From Bugulina stolonifera (lineage: Eukaryota; Bryozoa; Gymnolaemata; Cheilostomatida; Bugulidae), in assembly GCA_935421135.1 (NCBI GenBank), contig OW285195.1:14894158-14958157 (forward strand): a stretch of DNA of 64,000 nt, in the 5' to 3' direction. The notes beneath the pieces were generated by a model. It saw nothing but the letters and a program-made list of their open reading frames with translations, searched no databases and was not told where the DNA came from. The translations under genes were made by a program, and so were the position numbers. Shown in pieces: positions 1 to 13,673 of this stretch. The stretch's first letter is position 1. Every line of letters starts with the position of its first letter.

Positions 1-3000
1 CTCTGAGTCTGTATGGTTTCTTTTTGGTTTCTTTTTGGCCAGCCTTCTCTGGTCTCTGGGCAACAGATGTATAAATCAGTATGATTATTCTGGAATTCAC
101 AAATGTATAATGTAATAGGTATGTCAAGGATTACATTCCATATCTTAAAATTAGTTGACCAATGTCCACTTCCTACTGCCTCCTCAGCAGATAGTCAGTG
201 TACAATATTTTTTGCGTATAGCAGGACGGTAATAGCTTAGATTCCTAGCTCTCTGGGCTCTAGGGTCCAGACATTCTAAGGTCACCAGTACAACTCACAA
301 GTTATCAACCATAGACTAACTGGGCACAGAGTTTATAACTGTCACTCGAATTTTTGAAATTGTCTCCCTTTGAATAATATACTGCATGGGAAATTCTTGC
401 ATTTTGCATTCTAATAATAGGTACAGTAGCTATTATATAACATAATTAATGATGTTATTACATAATAATTAGCTACACATTATATTCCATGTACAGGATG
501 TGCTATGTACATCTAATAATGTGATTAGGATAGCCTCCTACATACTGTGGGAGGAATGCTATAGCCTAAGTTTCTAGCACTGCCAAATTTGGATTACTGT
601 GGGAGGTTAGCCTATGCTATAATCTAAGTTCCTAGCAGTGCCGCATTTGAATTGGATTTTATATAATTACTTCTACTAGTGTCCGGTTACTATTAAAAGT
701 AAAGTTTGAAGATATCGGTGCGGGTAGGAAGCTTTACTATCTAAAGCAGTTCAGTCACGGCACTCACCCACATCATTTTATAAAGTTACAATGAATGGGA
801 GCTAAATGACTCTCCCTTCTCTACAAATCAAACCAAGTGTCTGGAGAACAATAAAAGATGTGAAGGGCAGGGATAATATAAGCCATGTATAGGAGCTAGG
901 ACTATGAATATGGACTCGGCTAGATTCGGATGGTAGCTAATGCTTACCAGCTGTACTAGTTTTGGTGTATGCATTCCCTTGAGGGGCAGAACCACTGAAT
1001 TGCTGCAAGACTGTTTTACAGCATGCAGTGTAAAATATACAATACAGTACAATTGCTCTAGTTGGACTTCGAAGCTCATTGAATACTATCATACTGAGTG
1101 TGGAGTGTGATTATTATTTGAACAGAAAAATGTTGAACTTTGGCAGTGGTATAAAGTGCTTGGAATATCACAGCTGATTAACCACAAATATATTTGTTTT
1201 CATGGCAATTAGTTCTGTTTGTGTATTATTTGAAAGCCTCGGTGTGTGTTTCGGTTTCTTGATGAAGGGGTTAGGGGAGGTTACCATTACTGACTGAATC
1301 GTAATAGACTGGAACTCAGACTACTAACACATGCTCTACGTGACTGTACGCTTCAGCTATCATGGCTATTTTTACTCACCTAGTAAAATTAATAAGTTGT
1401 CATAATAATAAACATATTCATAACATAGATTATCCACCATAAATTATCTACTATAAATTAAATTTATAACTAGTTCGAGAAACTCATAACAGACATGTAG
1501 TTTGCGATTCAAAAGTGGGGCCGATCAGTACTCCTCCCCACCGAAGATTGAAAATGATTGCATGAGTTCCGTAGTTATGGTGCTACGTGTACAATACCAA
1601 GTGTGAGCATGCTGTAAAGCACGTAGTGTTTACATAATACAAGTTCTTAGTAATTCAATGCACACACTTATTGATTATAGTATTGTAGTAGTTCTAGCAA
1701 ATCACACTCATGGGCAGCATGCTATTAATCACATTACGTCAGCAATGTGCAGGCTAGCACTGGACTGACTGTGTACAATATTATTCTACTGTTTACAGTG
1801 TTGCTGGGCGCTGCTACCGCTGCCTCTCTGCTCCTCATATGATTATTGTGTGCTCTGTAGAGAGCAGAGTATCATGGCTGCATTAAGTCAGCAGTTCATT
1901 TTAATACAGAGAGCCTATCCTCAGGACCCAGCTTAGATCTTTGAATTCAAAGGTAAGATTTAAATTTGCTGTACCACACCAGAACTTGCAAAAGTGGATA
2001 AGGTATTATCAAAGATATTATAGTGGAGGAGAACATATGACATTCAACCCAAAATGCTGTCCTTGTCTCGCCGGGGGGGGGGGGGGGGGTCGGTACCAAT
2101 CTGTTTCTGCCACATCATCTACAGTATGATGGAAGTTGTAGACCGGTACCTACTTAGGTTCAGTATTTGCCACCTGCAGCCAATGTCAATGTTACCACAT
2201 GTTGCTATACCAGTAGTTAGTACTAATTTATGACCATTACCCATTGGAGCTTTTAATTTTTATGTCAAAAGTTGAAACACATGACCTATGTCAAGGTGCA
2301 AAGTACAATAACTAGAGTTATGCTTAGTGTCACCATTGGCCCATCATGCATCCTGCATATGTTACAGGCGTGATCGAAATACAACCAGGGGTAGGCAAGG
2401 TTATGTTCAGTTGTTGGCAAGAGTAGATATTTTTAGCACTACCCTGGGAATTGATGAGCCCATGAATAATGGTTAGGTAACCCAGGCACCAACTTTGACA
2501 ACTATAATAATATTAGGGCAGTTACTATAGGCCCCTTACTCATAACCAGTAACTTGTGTTGAAAACCAGGCTTTCTGTAAAATAGGATTGTTGTTGCCAT
2601 GGCATTGTCTTTTAGTAAGAGCTAGAGTATAAATTTATAATCATTGTCACTATGCTTTGAAATACTGGTATCTAAATTGACCAATGAGGAGCTTGCAAAT
2701 GTAGCTGTCCACAAGTACATGTGGTTTTTTCCTAATCAACAGTCATTCATACGGGATACATACTTGGTGTCAGCTGGTTTGTTTGTTGAGTACTTCGCTG
2801 ATTCATCTGATAACTAGAGTTAAAAGTCCTGATTATCAACATACTCCTCAGAATATCGCATTTTTAGTAGATCCTTATTGAAACAACGATCTTGTACGAT
2901 ATTCTGCAGAACAACAATAACATTGCAGCTGTACTTCCGGCACAATTTGTGCATTAGCAGTTATTATACTTCATTGGAATTTCCTATTGTGTGCATGTAA

Positions 3001-5210
3001 GTATCAGTATGAGAGTAAGGAGGCAATTATAATTATTTATAAACTTGAGTTATAAGCTTGATTAATTTACTTTAATTTTCCTTCTAATGTTTTGCTAAAT
3101 GATTGCTAATAATTATACATGTAGTATCAATATGAATGCAGATGCAGTTGCAAGTGTTAGTACCAGTATGTATTTATTTATGAGATTGTGTATGCATGCT
3201 ATCAATAATATAATAATTTATTTTTTCTGATTCTAAGCCTATCATCATCATGATTGTATAGTGTTGTATTTTCTATAATTATTGTAATTATTTATTCTAT
3301 TACATTCAATAGCCCAAGTAGCCACCAACTACTGGGTAATATGATTATTTTGATAATGAACAATCTATATTGGGATCTGAATGAAGGCTTGTATTTAAAT
3401 TTACCAATTTAATGAATGTAACATGAGCATCAACATGTGTTTATAAAATGAAACTTGGAATAATATAATCTCATGGGTGGGTTTTCGAGGTCTGTGTAAT
3501 TAGTGGACATTTTTAAGATTTGCATACAACAAGGTGGGTTGCTACTAGTAGGGCCTACATACACTATACAAGGTATACAGACATAGTGTTGTTCCGCTTT
3601 ATCACCTCTTGTCTCGACTGATGATAGCTCTCAGTCATCATGTATGTGTTATCAGCTAGGTCTGATGGAAAACATTACGCAAGCTCTAATACCTTATCAC
3701 AAGCTGTCCAGTCTCAAACCCATACTTGGGGTGGACTTTGTAAACTCCAGTGGGCTCCTGTACAACTCTAGCTATTTTTCGGTAGCCATGTTTAATACGT
3801 TATGCTATACTTTTTGTTACACTAGGATTGACTCTCGTGGTAGCAGCAATCTCTGGTCAGGGATTACTCACAAATAAAAAAGAAGACAGTTTTGCAATTT
3901 CTCACTATCAACAGTTATGTGCTTGCTAGCAAAAAATATCAATAAATATTATGATGTATACTATAAAAATAAACTAGCCTGAGATTTAAGTAAATTTTTA
4001 TTTGCTTTAGCTAAATGGTGGTGCAGTCTAAAGAAGGATTTCATACCATTATTGATGGTATTAGTTTTATTTACAATTTAGCATTACTTGACTGCCATGC
4101 TAGAAGCCTGAAATATTATAGCTAAGCTCTGCTTAGACAGCCTGGCTGTTTATATTACATAATTGTAACAATAATAATACAACAATCAAATGGGTTGGTT
4201 ATAATAGAGGCTTTAGGAAAGCTAAATTAAAAAGCAAACTGAACTTTCATTGCACTGTTATTCACCTATGGCAACCAGCAATATAATACTACTACATGTA
4301 CATTTGTATGTGTAGCAATTAAACCATTTGATTATTCTTGTTCATGCCTAAATACAGATATGATTATATTTTTGTGCCTATTGTAATGTGAGAGTATGAC
4401 TATAGTTGCATAATGTGACATAATGGATACCTAGAGAGCCATACATACAGCTATTTGTCAGTAAACTGTAACACAGTCATTATGTTAGTTACATGACTGT
4501 ATAGTAGAGTCACAAATATACATGGACAAGTGACAATAGTGTAATCTACATGCTTAGGGTTTAGCTAAAGCCATTTACTAGCCTACTAAAAGGGCTTTGG
4601 GTCTACTTTGTTATGATAAGTTAGCATATAACAATAGGCTCCAACCTCTTCTCCCTCCCTGTCACCTGTCCTAATAACAGGATTAGTGGACTGGGTTATG
4701 TAATGTTTTGTTATCAACTCTCGTAACAGAAGTGTGGGTAAAGAGTTGTACAAGATAAAGTTGTAGCCTACTTCAATTCTAGTCCTAGTATCATGGTAAC
4801 TAGCATCGAAATATAAGGAATAGAAAGTTAAAAATTCCTCTAGTACTACGTACTTTATATGTAGAATTAGGCTACAGCAGAGTTATTAGGTTACTGTGAC
4901 CTAGTAATTCAGGTTGCACCAGTTTATTCCTGTTGACTTGCTAAGATTTCCTTGTTGGAGAGGATTTGTATTCTCTGTAACTGATTGTTGTACACAGTGA
5001 AGTGTAGTGTTAAACCGTTGTTGATGTTTGTGATGTTTCACTCCTTATTGTTGAGAGTAGTGAAGGCATGAGGACAAGACGCTGTTACTGTCAGTCAGTT
5101 GGTGTTTCGGGAAGAGTGCTTGCACTCTCCCAGTAGCCTGGTGTGTGAACATGTACGCTACTATCTACTCTATGGTTTTAGATACTGAATTGTGAGAACA
5201 CAGATTAGGT
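1..5210. other. Intergenic region upstream of the Kelch gene
   Basis: No exon chain or recognisable protein motif was seen on either strand. Short open frames (for example 1941-2129 and 3644-3877 on +) have no motif, splice context or compositional signal. The stretch holds a run of 17 G at 2073-2089. The last few hundred bases before 5211 presumably contain the promoter and 5' untranslated region of the Kelch gene, but no TATA-like or initiator element can be assigned with confidence. Confidence 0.6.
2073..2089 (+). repeat. Poly-G tract (17 G)
   Basis: An uninterrupted run of 17 guanines, preceded by CC and followed by TCGG, in otherwise AT-rich intergenic DNA. Such a run can form a G-quadruplex and is prone to length error in sequencing, so its exact length should be treated with caution. 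Confidence 0.9.
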
Positions 5211-8200
5211 ATGAAAATAGACATAAACACAAGTACCAATATGAATGACGACGAAGCTTTTGATGAACCTCCCAACATGATGGATACGCAGGTCGTAACC
5301 TACGAGGATGAGAGCTTGGCTCACTCCGTACTCTCTGCCCTTGACACACTGCGACAGGCTGGACAACTGTGCGACTGTGTGTTACGTGTAAGTACTGATT
5401 GTAGGTATGTTTTAGGTCAGTAGCTAGTAGTCCTAGACTCCTTGCAAAGTAGTACTAGGTTGGCCCAGGGAATAGTAAGTCATAGTGCTACAGTGATTGT
5501 CACTACTAGTTGATTGTTATGATTTGTCAATTACTAGCTACTAGCTAATATGTACTTCCTAACTTCAGCTAACCAAATCCATTTTTTTTTGCATCCACAG
5601 TTGGCTGATGTAACCATAGATATAATATAAATGTAACTTCTGACTAGTACTGGTAAATTTACTAACTACTTAGTAGGGCTCTGGTCAGTACTCAATGCTG
5701 GACACTGCAAGGTTAACCAATGTGTCAACTTCTGTTCACATTCAAGGGTCATGTCAAGAGAGGGGATAACTCCCATATAGTAGTGTAATGTATTGGTCAA
5801 GGAACAAATAAAAATGTCAAGGGCTTGAATGACCTTGCTTATCAGTATATTTATGAAACTTGATTATAATATTATCACTGTAACACTATGATAGCAGATA
5901 ATTATATCAGCTTACAACAACAAGCTGATAATGTTGTTTACTGAACCCTACACTACTTAGCATGTCACTAACCCTACACTACACTCTATATACTACTAAT
6001 AGTTTATAATACAATCTAGAAAGTGTAGATTCAGCTCATACTCTTTATAAATGTCACTGGAGTGGCTTATTTAGAAGGCATATCCTGTCCACTAGCAATG
6101 CTGATGTTATCCAATGGTTATATCTATGTCTATGGTATTTATTCTTACTAGGAATTTATTTCTGAGCAGCCATATATTGTAAAAGTAGCCCATCCCTGAC
6201 TGGGGGTTTGAACCCGAGGCTATACAGGATCTAATCACACAGTGGACAAACCACAGTACCATTATACCAGCTGGGCAGCAACTGTATGCCACTGCTCAAT
6301 GGACACCTACCTACTCCTATATAAGGGATGCTATTATCAGTCTGTTTGCCAATGTTTATGTGTAAACTAGCCTATCATATGCAGCTTTTAATAGATTTCT
6401 CAGAAATAGTTTGTTAATCACCTTATTATCATATGTAAACTATCTGATTACATAATATTGATTATGTAACAGTGAAAAATCAATAAATTTTCTAAGTTAC
6501 AGCTTAGCCTTCGAATATTGTTATTGCAAAGTTACATCTTGGTGTATATTACTCTGTAGGTAGGCAAGAAACTAGCTGAGTACACTGCACATCAGGCAGT
6601 GCTGGCATCAGTTAGCATGCATTTCATGTCAATGTTTGAACAAGATCCTAGAACTGAGGCTAGGAAAGCTTACAATGTGAAGGAGACAACTCCAGAGGTG
6701 TTTGAAGTGTTACTTGACTACGCATACACCGGCAGGTAGGACTCTGTCCATACTGTATATCTATGGACCCATTCCCCTCCATCCCCTACATCCCCTACAT
6801 TCCCGTACATTCCCGTACATTCCCTACATCCCCATACATCTCCTACATTCCCGTACATTCCCTACATCCCCATACATCCCCTACATTCCCTACATCCCCA
6901 TACATCTCCTACATTCCCCTACATTCCCCATAGTGACTACATAGTCACTGAGAATAATGATGTTGTATAGTGACTGTCTCTATCATGTTGGAACAGAATA
7001 TGAATGGAGTCGGTGATATTTTATGAAGATGCTGTGTTGCGGGAGTTGTGCTCTTATGTAATATATAATTGCCTATGAATCGCCATGTCAATGTGGGCAA
7101 GTAGGGGACGGGATCCGGAATCCCCGATAAAAGTTTCTCATCTTTTATATATTGAAACTGTTGTAGACTGAATATTTGCCTGAAGAACATACGAGACGTC
7201 TACCAGGCAGCCTGCCAGTTGAAGTTCCAAAAAGTAGCAGAGTTCTGCTCTCAACACCTGATGAACAATATTGATATCTCAAACTGTATTGGTATGTTAC
7301 TCATTCATGTGGAGATAACTACTAAAGAGAATCACGATAACATAATATATTATATATATATTATGTGCAGAATCTCACTCACTGAGTAGTATGTACTACT
7401 ATTATCTGTATAATGGGAGTGAGCTGTTGGTCATTGACCTTCTGGCCGAGAGGTTCAGAGTTTGAATGCTTCAAAGGTCATTAGAGGTTATGATCATGGC
7501 AGTTTCTATCATGTGCTAGCAAGGTACTTGCCCTAGATAACAGAAGTAGTGGTAAAATGCTGTGTAATTCAAGTGTTTTCTATCATCTACAGCATGGTTG
7601 TAGCCTCTAGTGTCAGTAGTTGGTTGAGATATATAAACATCAGTGATAGTTTTGTTTACTCAGTATTTCAATTCCCCAGTTTATAAACCTTGTGTGGTTG
7701 GGGTGTCCTGATGAAGTGTATCATGATTTATCTGATAAACTGTAAACAAGATTGTTAGTTTATCAGAGAGGTCAAGGAACCCCAGTCGGTTTCATTTAGG
7801 TTTGAGAAAGAATATTATTCAATATCTTCCTTCAGCCCCTACTAATTAACTGATATATGTAATTACTCGTATTGATTATAGCAATACACCCCATAAGTAA
7901 GTAATGCATTAACAACACAATCCATCTATAGATTCAATTCATTCATCCATTCTACTGAATGAATGCTGTTTGCAATTCGTTGAATAGAAATAGTAATAAT
8001 AATATTTTATTATTATGATTACATAATGCTGTATTTTATTGCATGTTTTGTTCACATTTGCATGTGTGTTGGTTTCTTATTGCAGAGCTGAGAAACTTTG
8101 TTGGCAACAATCCAAGTCTGACGGCTAAGACTAACGAATTTATACAAGCTAACATGGCTGCTGTTAAAACTACAAAACCTTTCCTCTCTCTACCTCACAT

Positions 8201-11200
8201 CAACGTTAAGTTGTTAGGTAGGTCAATTGACTTTATTATCTTATGTTAGCTTTATTGAAAGTTTCAGTTTGTCTGTGCTTGAATGAGCTTGGTTATGGGG
8301 CAAGTAGAAGGACAAATACTAGTAGTTCTGTTCTCTATGCTTAATGAATATATTATTCTAAATATAGACACGGCTACATGTTCAGTAAGTGCATGTATTA
8401 TATTACTGCAACTTCAGGATAGTTTAAACCGTTTTAGTATTATTTTATGAGCCTTAGGCTTGTTATGTGTAGTTACACTATTTTGCATGATTTAGTTTAG
8501 TTTATTAATCAGAGTTTTAATTAAAATTAGGTGTTTCACTGTTCAATCACATTATTTAATATTTTATTATATTTATACTTTGATGAGTAAGTAATTGGTT
8601 ATACATGTAAGTTAGTCTTCTATTATAGAACATTTATGAGGAGTTGTCTGCTCCTTCAACATTCATGGACTGAGAGCACAACTCCAATATAGTAGCAACT
8701 ATAATACATGTGTATGTATAATGTACATGTATATTTAGTGTGTGTATTAGTGTATGTGCGTTGCTGGTGGTAGTTTTATAATCTGTAATATAATACCGGG
8801 AGAGTGGTGTCCGTTTAGTTTAGATCTTCTTGGAGAATGACTAAGCGAGGTTAAAAATAATTTAAAGGATATTTTAATAGTTTGTAGGTAAATACAGTAA
8901 ACGCAAGTAGCTGGTTACGTCTTCTACTATGTACTGATTTAGTTAAACAGTATTACTTATAATTTTGTGTTGTGTGGGGAATCACGAGAGTTTAAGTTAC
9001 TCGACAGCTACTGCAGCTGTCGAGTAGGCGGGACATGAGATCATGTAAACTGTCTACTACAGGCTACAGCCGTGGCATCAATGGAGGACCCGACTCCCAT
9101 GCAGTAGCTAAGCTCATCTCTGATTGGCTGCTCACATCCAATGTCGAAGATGGTGACAATGCAATGAGATCTGAACAAATTATCAGTGTCCAGTCACACC
9201 GATCCTCCAGTAGCAATATGGCAGTGGAAACGCCAGTCCTCACTGAGCATGTAATCATTATGCACTACTCTATCTAGGCATAATTATCATTGCTCGTTCG
9301 CAATGACTCTTTGACCTTGACCTTCTGCTGCACTGCCGCCCACCTACCTCGCGCTCTCTCCCACCTCCTCCCACATCATGCTCTACATGTCCGTCGCTCT
9401 TAAAGATGGCGCTTAATGTTGTTCAACTATATCATGGCTTTAGTTGCGATATCATATCTGAAATGTTTGGAGTAATCCTCTCTTTGCATGTCTGGATAAC
9501 TCCAAGTTGTTTAGAATATGAATTTATCCCTTCGGGGTTATGACATAGTGATCGTTAAAATAGAGTGCTTCCATATAAAAATTGGTGCACAGCACAAATT
9601 TAAATTCTTCATTTGGAAGTAGGGAATTTCAAAATCTTTGAAGTTGAAGAGAGTTGATAAAGTCAGTATTCGAAAAGTGACAGGAACCAGCTGTTTTTCT
9701 TACTCCATATTGATCGCTTATCTTAATGAACTCATTGCTAGCTGTGTGAGTTATATACATTGTGGTCCCTCTTGAACCCTTGACCCGTTAGTCCAAGCAT
9801 CTCATGTGCCAAAGCTTGTGTAACTGTAATAATAAATAAATAATAGAACTGTCTGAGTGAATCACTCATTACATGTATCAGAGCTGTTGATGTAGTTTTT
9901 GTTGAGATTTTACCAGTTTTCATTTTTATTTTAGGAGAATGTTTTATTCCTGGATGCTGACAACCACCTGCAGGATGTGTCACATATGGATGTGGAGGTT
10001 TCCAAGACAGATGCCGTCCAAGATTATGTTAAAGCCTGCAAGAAATATAGCAAAAAACACAAGGTGCGTATATAGCAACTCGTTCAAATACTTGGGAGTA
10101 TTTACATTGTATTATATACACATAAAATTTGCTATACCTGTAATTTAATTCAGTAACTGTCTGCTCTATATTTTAGCATGTTAGTGTTGAGAAATCTCAT
10201 AGTGTTGAGCAAAGAGTAGGAGACGATAGCCTGGTGTCCGTCGTGGCTCATGAGAAAGTCCACAGTAAGTTTCCTAAGCTTGATTATGTTATCATGTCAA
10301 AATAGTATTTTCAAATGAAGAGCCTAGGTGCGGTTTTAGGATATGAAATGTGTACGAAATATTTATATAAATTTTTCGAGTTATTGCGTGATAATACTAC
10401 TTCTAGTTCATAACTCTTATGTAGCGTTATGATCGTACTACACGTACCTTTAGTTCATAACTGTTACGTAGTGTTATGATCGTACTACACGTACCTTTAG
10501 TTCATAACTGTTACGTAGCGTTATGATTGTACTACACGCACCTTTAGTTCATAACTGTTACGTAGCGTTATGATAGTACTACACGTACCTTTAGTTCATA
10601 ACTGTTACGTAGCGTTATGATTGTACTACACGTACCTTTAGTTCATAACTGTTACGTAGCGTTATGATAGTACTACACGTACCTTTAGTTCTTATTTACA
10701 TTCTCATGCATTCAACTTGATCCACAAGATGACATTTTTGAGAAATTTTTAATCTGACTTTTTACCATCCAATTTTAAATTTCGATAACTTCGTTTTCTG
10801 CAAAATATTTTCACTCCTCTTCTATGCTTGGCTTGTTCAGCTTCACCCAGAATATGATTGGTCGTTTAGGTGAGTGCCACTGACATCCATAATAGAACGT
10901 TTCCTTGTTTTCCTCTGCTTTATTCGCTCGAATTTAAATATTCACTATATTTGAATTCACTGCTATATGGCTGCTCTTTGTGCTGTAGAATCTTTATACA
11001 GTGTGATACTCACTATGAATGGTAGACTGAGGCATGTGTCCGTGAGAATGCACACACTTCAGGGTGGAAGTAGGTACGCCTCCGCAGACTCCGGGCTAAA
11101 TAGACGTCTTTCTGGTAATTCAAGCTCTTCCAACAGCTCTACTGAAGAGGATGATCGGAGCAGTGGTTAGTAGGGACTAGCCATTGATATCTACAAATAT

Positions 11201-13673
11201 TGTGTAAATACGTCTGGATGATGCACCAAGTCTGCTGAATCAGGGCCTTTCCTTGTCAAATCTTCTTTTCACTTCGTACTGTGGAGTATGATGGACTTGG
11301 AGATTTTTTCAATTAACGATAAAAGTTTCACTCTTTTAAAATTTATCAAGCTTTTTGTTTAGAGTAAACATTTCTACTCAATGTTCAAGAACTTGTATGT
11401 TTATTCTCATATATTTGCAATGTGAACAACTAATTATTGTTGTTGGTAAAAGTTGTGGCAACCGTGAGCTGTATAACAGTCCTAGAGGATGGGCTGAGTG
11501 TATAGTCTAGATTGACACATTCTTATCTATGTTCCAGGTGGTCTGGATACGTACTACCAGAGCAGTCTAAGTAGTTTTGAGTTACTAGCTGAGATGAGTA
11601 ACTCCAGATGTGGAGTGGGTCTGGCCTCATGGGATGGTAAACTGATAGCTTTAGGTAGGTAGCCTGTGGACCACACACATGCAGTTAGATATCTCATCTA
11701 AGATTAATAACCTCAGCCATAGTTTTATATCTCACAAGCTTATAGTGTTTCATACAATGGTAGGATTTTAAAAAATTCTAAGACTGTTTCACTACTGTTT
11801 TCCTTCCCACTGGTACACCGTTCCCACTGGTACACTGTTTTAAGTAGTAGCTCTTCTCTTCCTCAGGAGGAAATGACAGAGGGGAATGCTTAGACACGGT
11901 GGAATCATTCGACTCCGAGACAAACACTTGGAGTAGTCTGCCCAACATGAGCTGTGCTAGGGGGCGCTTTGACTGCTCCATTCTTGGTGGTAAACTTTAT
12001 GCTTGCGGTGGCTCAGATGGTAGGAAAGAATTAGACAGTGTTGAATGTTTTGATGGAACAAAATGGTCGCCTGTTGCCAAGATGCCCTCTTCTAAGGTTA
12101 GTTAGGCTACGGTGGCAATAGGCTCATGTCGGAGTTGCCCCTCTTGTTATCGCAATAAAATCTAGTGATGAAGAGCACGACACTTTATACTCTTACCAGG
12201 ATGTCTGTGAAACTCGACCAGACTTTGTTGTTTAAAACTAAAATGGCAGCAATTGAAAGAAGGAAACTGGTAATCAATCATGTTTTCAACTTTGGAGTTA
12301 TTTTCCCTTATGATAAAACAATTGCAATATAGCTAACCATTGGTTATTATAGTTACTTTGTATACGTTTTCTGGCCCTCCGTAACATGTCGGTTATATTT
12401 GTAGTCATCAGCTGGTATTGGAGTACTGAATAATAGACTGTATGTGATTGGTGGATATAATGGGCAGAGAGCTTTAAAGACTTGCGAAGTATACAGCGAC
12501 CAGACAAAAGGATGGCAGTCTATTGCCAACATGAACGAAGGTATTCAGAATCAAACCTGAATTGTATCACTTTGACTGCCAACAATATCTTGTATTCTAT
12601 TATTTTTAGTAACCATCTTATAAATTATAATAATTGGTAGACATTAGCATTTTACTCCCTCCTGGTAGACTGTGATTGTAGTTTGTAGGTGAATTTCTAG
12701 TAAGTAGACACTCACTCTAATTTGATGTATTAATACAATTTACACACCTTATATGCCATAATATGCCTTACTTTACTTTACTTTATGCCTTATATAGGCC
12801 AAATGCTGTTTGCTTGCAACTAATATATACAGAAATTTGATATTTGATGCAAGCTATCTCTCTTCTAGGTCGATCCCAGTCAGCTGTGTGCAGTATGAAC
12901 GGCTTGCTGTATGTATTCGGAGGAACAGACTCGTGGAACTGCTCCTCATCTGTGGAGGTGTACAACCCCGTCTCCAACCAGTGGTCATATGTGGCCTCAA
13001 TGTCTCAGGCTAGACGAGGAGCTGCTGCCACTGTATATAAAGGTAGCTGATGTCAAATTGTAATAAGTTGGGGCAGGACTATTAACCAGAGTGGACAAAC
13101 ATTGGAGCTCCATTAAATCTTTTTTCCTACTTTGGTAACTACAATAAATAAAAAAGACAATTTGTTGCACAAACAAATATAGGCCAAGCTTGTGTACGTT
13201 GTATGATAGAGTCATGTATATCCCATTGACCTCTCTGCTGTCTTCAGGTAAAATATATATAGTTGGTGGGAGTGATGGATCAAAGGCTCTGGATACAGTA
13301 GAGATCTATGACTGCAGTACAAACACCTGGTCACATGGTCCCTCTCTACAGCTACCCAGATCCAATGCAGGCTTAGCTGTGCTTGCCGGGCGGCTCTACA
13401 TTGCTGGAGGCTATGGAAGTAAGGCTATACAACAATATAGTTAGTGTAACAGTAGCCTTAGTATTCTCTGATGTGTTTTTGTGGGATAGATTTACGATTT
13501 ATGTCAGGCGAAAGTCCCTATACATTTTAAAATGTAATCGAGCACTATTTATTGTAGAGAACAAATTCTTGTCTAGTCTAGAGGTGCTGGAAGGCGATGT
13601 GGATAGTCAGTGGTGCTCCTATCATAAAAACGGTTCCGTCTTCAATTCATCCGATTCTGATGCTGATCACTAG
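5211..13673 (+). CDS. IVNS1ABP: BTB-BACK-Kelch protein, IVNS1ABP orthologue
   Basis: Fourteen coding exons: 5211-5387, 6560-6735, 7167-7291, 8086-8217, 9063-9250, 9935-10063, 10177-10264, 11088-11165, 11538-11654, 11867-12096, 12405-12540, 12869-13042, 13248-13418, 13558-13673. They join in frame to 678 residues. Residues about 35-130 are a BTB domain (CDCVLRVGKK...AHQAVLA), about 130-310 BACK-like, about 310-375 a charged, Ser-rich linker (GNSSSSNSSTEEDDRSSG), then six Kelch blades (about 380-660) with GG doublets and Tyr/Trp spacing. The SWNC motif in blade 4 and the long BACK-Kelch linker match vertebrate IVNS1ABP (about 640 residues) better than other KLHL proteins. In the family, BTB dimerises and can recruit Cullin-3, and IVNS1ABP associates with actin and splicing speckles; that role here is inferred. 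The start is the first in-frame ATG; an in-frame ATG at 5281 would align better with the human N-terminus. The exon 8 acceptor (AG at 11086-11087) is the least certain junction. Confidence 0.9.
6188..6290 (-). mobile_element. tRNA-derived SINE-like insertion
   Basis: Read on the minus strand, the segment contains an A-box-like TGGTATAATGG near 6266 and a strong B-box-like GGGTTCAAACCCC near 6206-6218, about 50 bp apart as in RNA polymerase III promoters. The flanks do not pair as an acceptor stem and there is no cloverleaf, so this is a tRNA-derived SINE or relic, not a tRNA gene. A short AT-rich tail follows toward 6110. It lies in intron 1 of the Kelch gene, in the opposite orientation. Confidence 0.55.
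6756..6936. repeat. C-rich minisatellite (CCCTACATT-type units)
   Basis: Irregular tandem array of 9-12 bp units built from CCCTACATT, CCCGTACATT and CCCCATACAT in Kelch intron 2. It is pyrimidine-rich on the plus strand, in contrast to the surrounding AT-rich intron. The short open frame across it is a by-product of the repeat. Confidence 0.8.
10407..10688. repeat. 47-bp tandem repeat, six copies
   Basis: Six copies in exact 47-bp register beginning TTCATAACTG and ending CCTTTAG, with a few substitutions, in Kelch intron 7. Each unit contains the near-palindromic core TTACGTAGCGTTATGA. Low divergence between copies suggests recent expansion. Confidence 0.9.

Noticed and set aside
3644..3877. 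77-codon plus-strand frame considered as a small gene
   Set aside because: No motif, no splice context and no compositional difference from the flanks.
6188..6290. tRNA gene
   Set aside because: Box A and B are present, but the acceptor and anticodon stems do not pair; a SINE head is the better reading.
7430..7490. TGGCCGAGAGGTT, resembling an A-box
   Set aside because: No convincing B-box at the right distance and no defined element ends.
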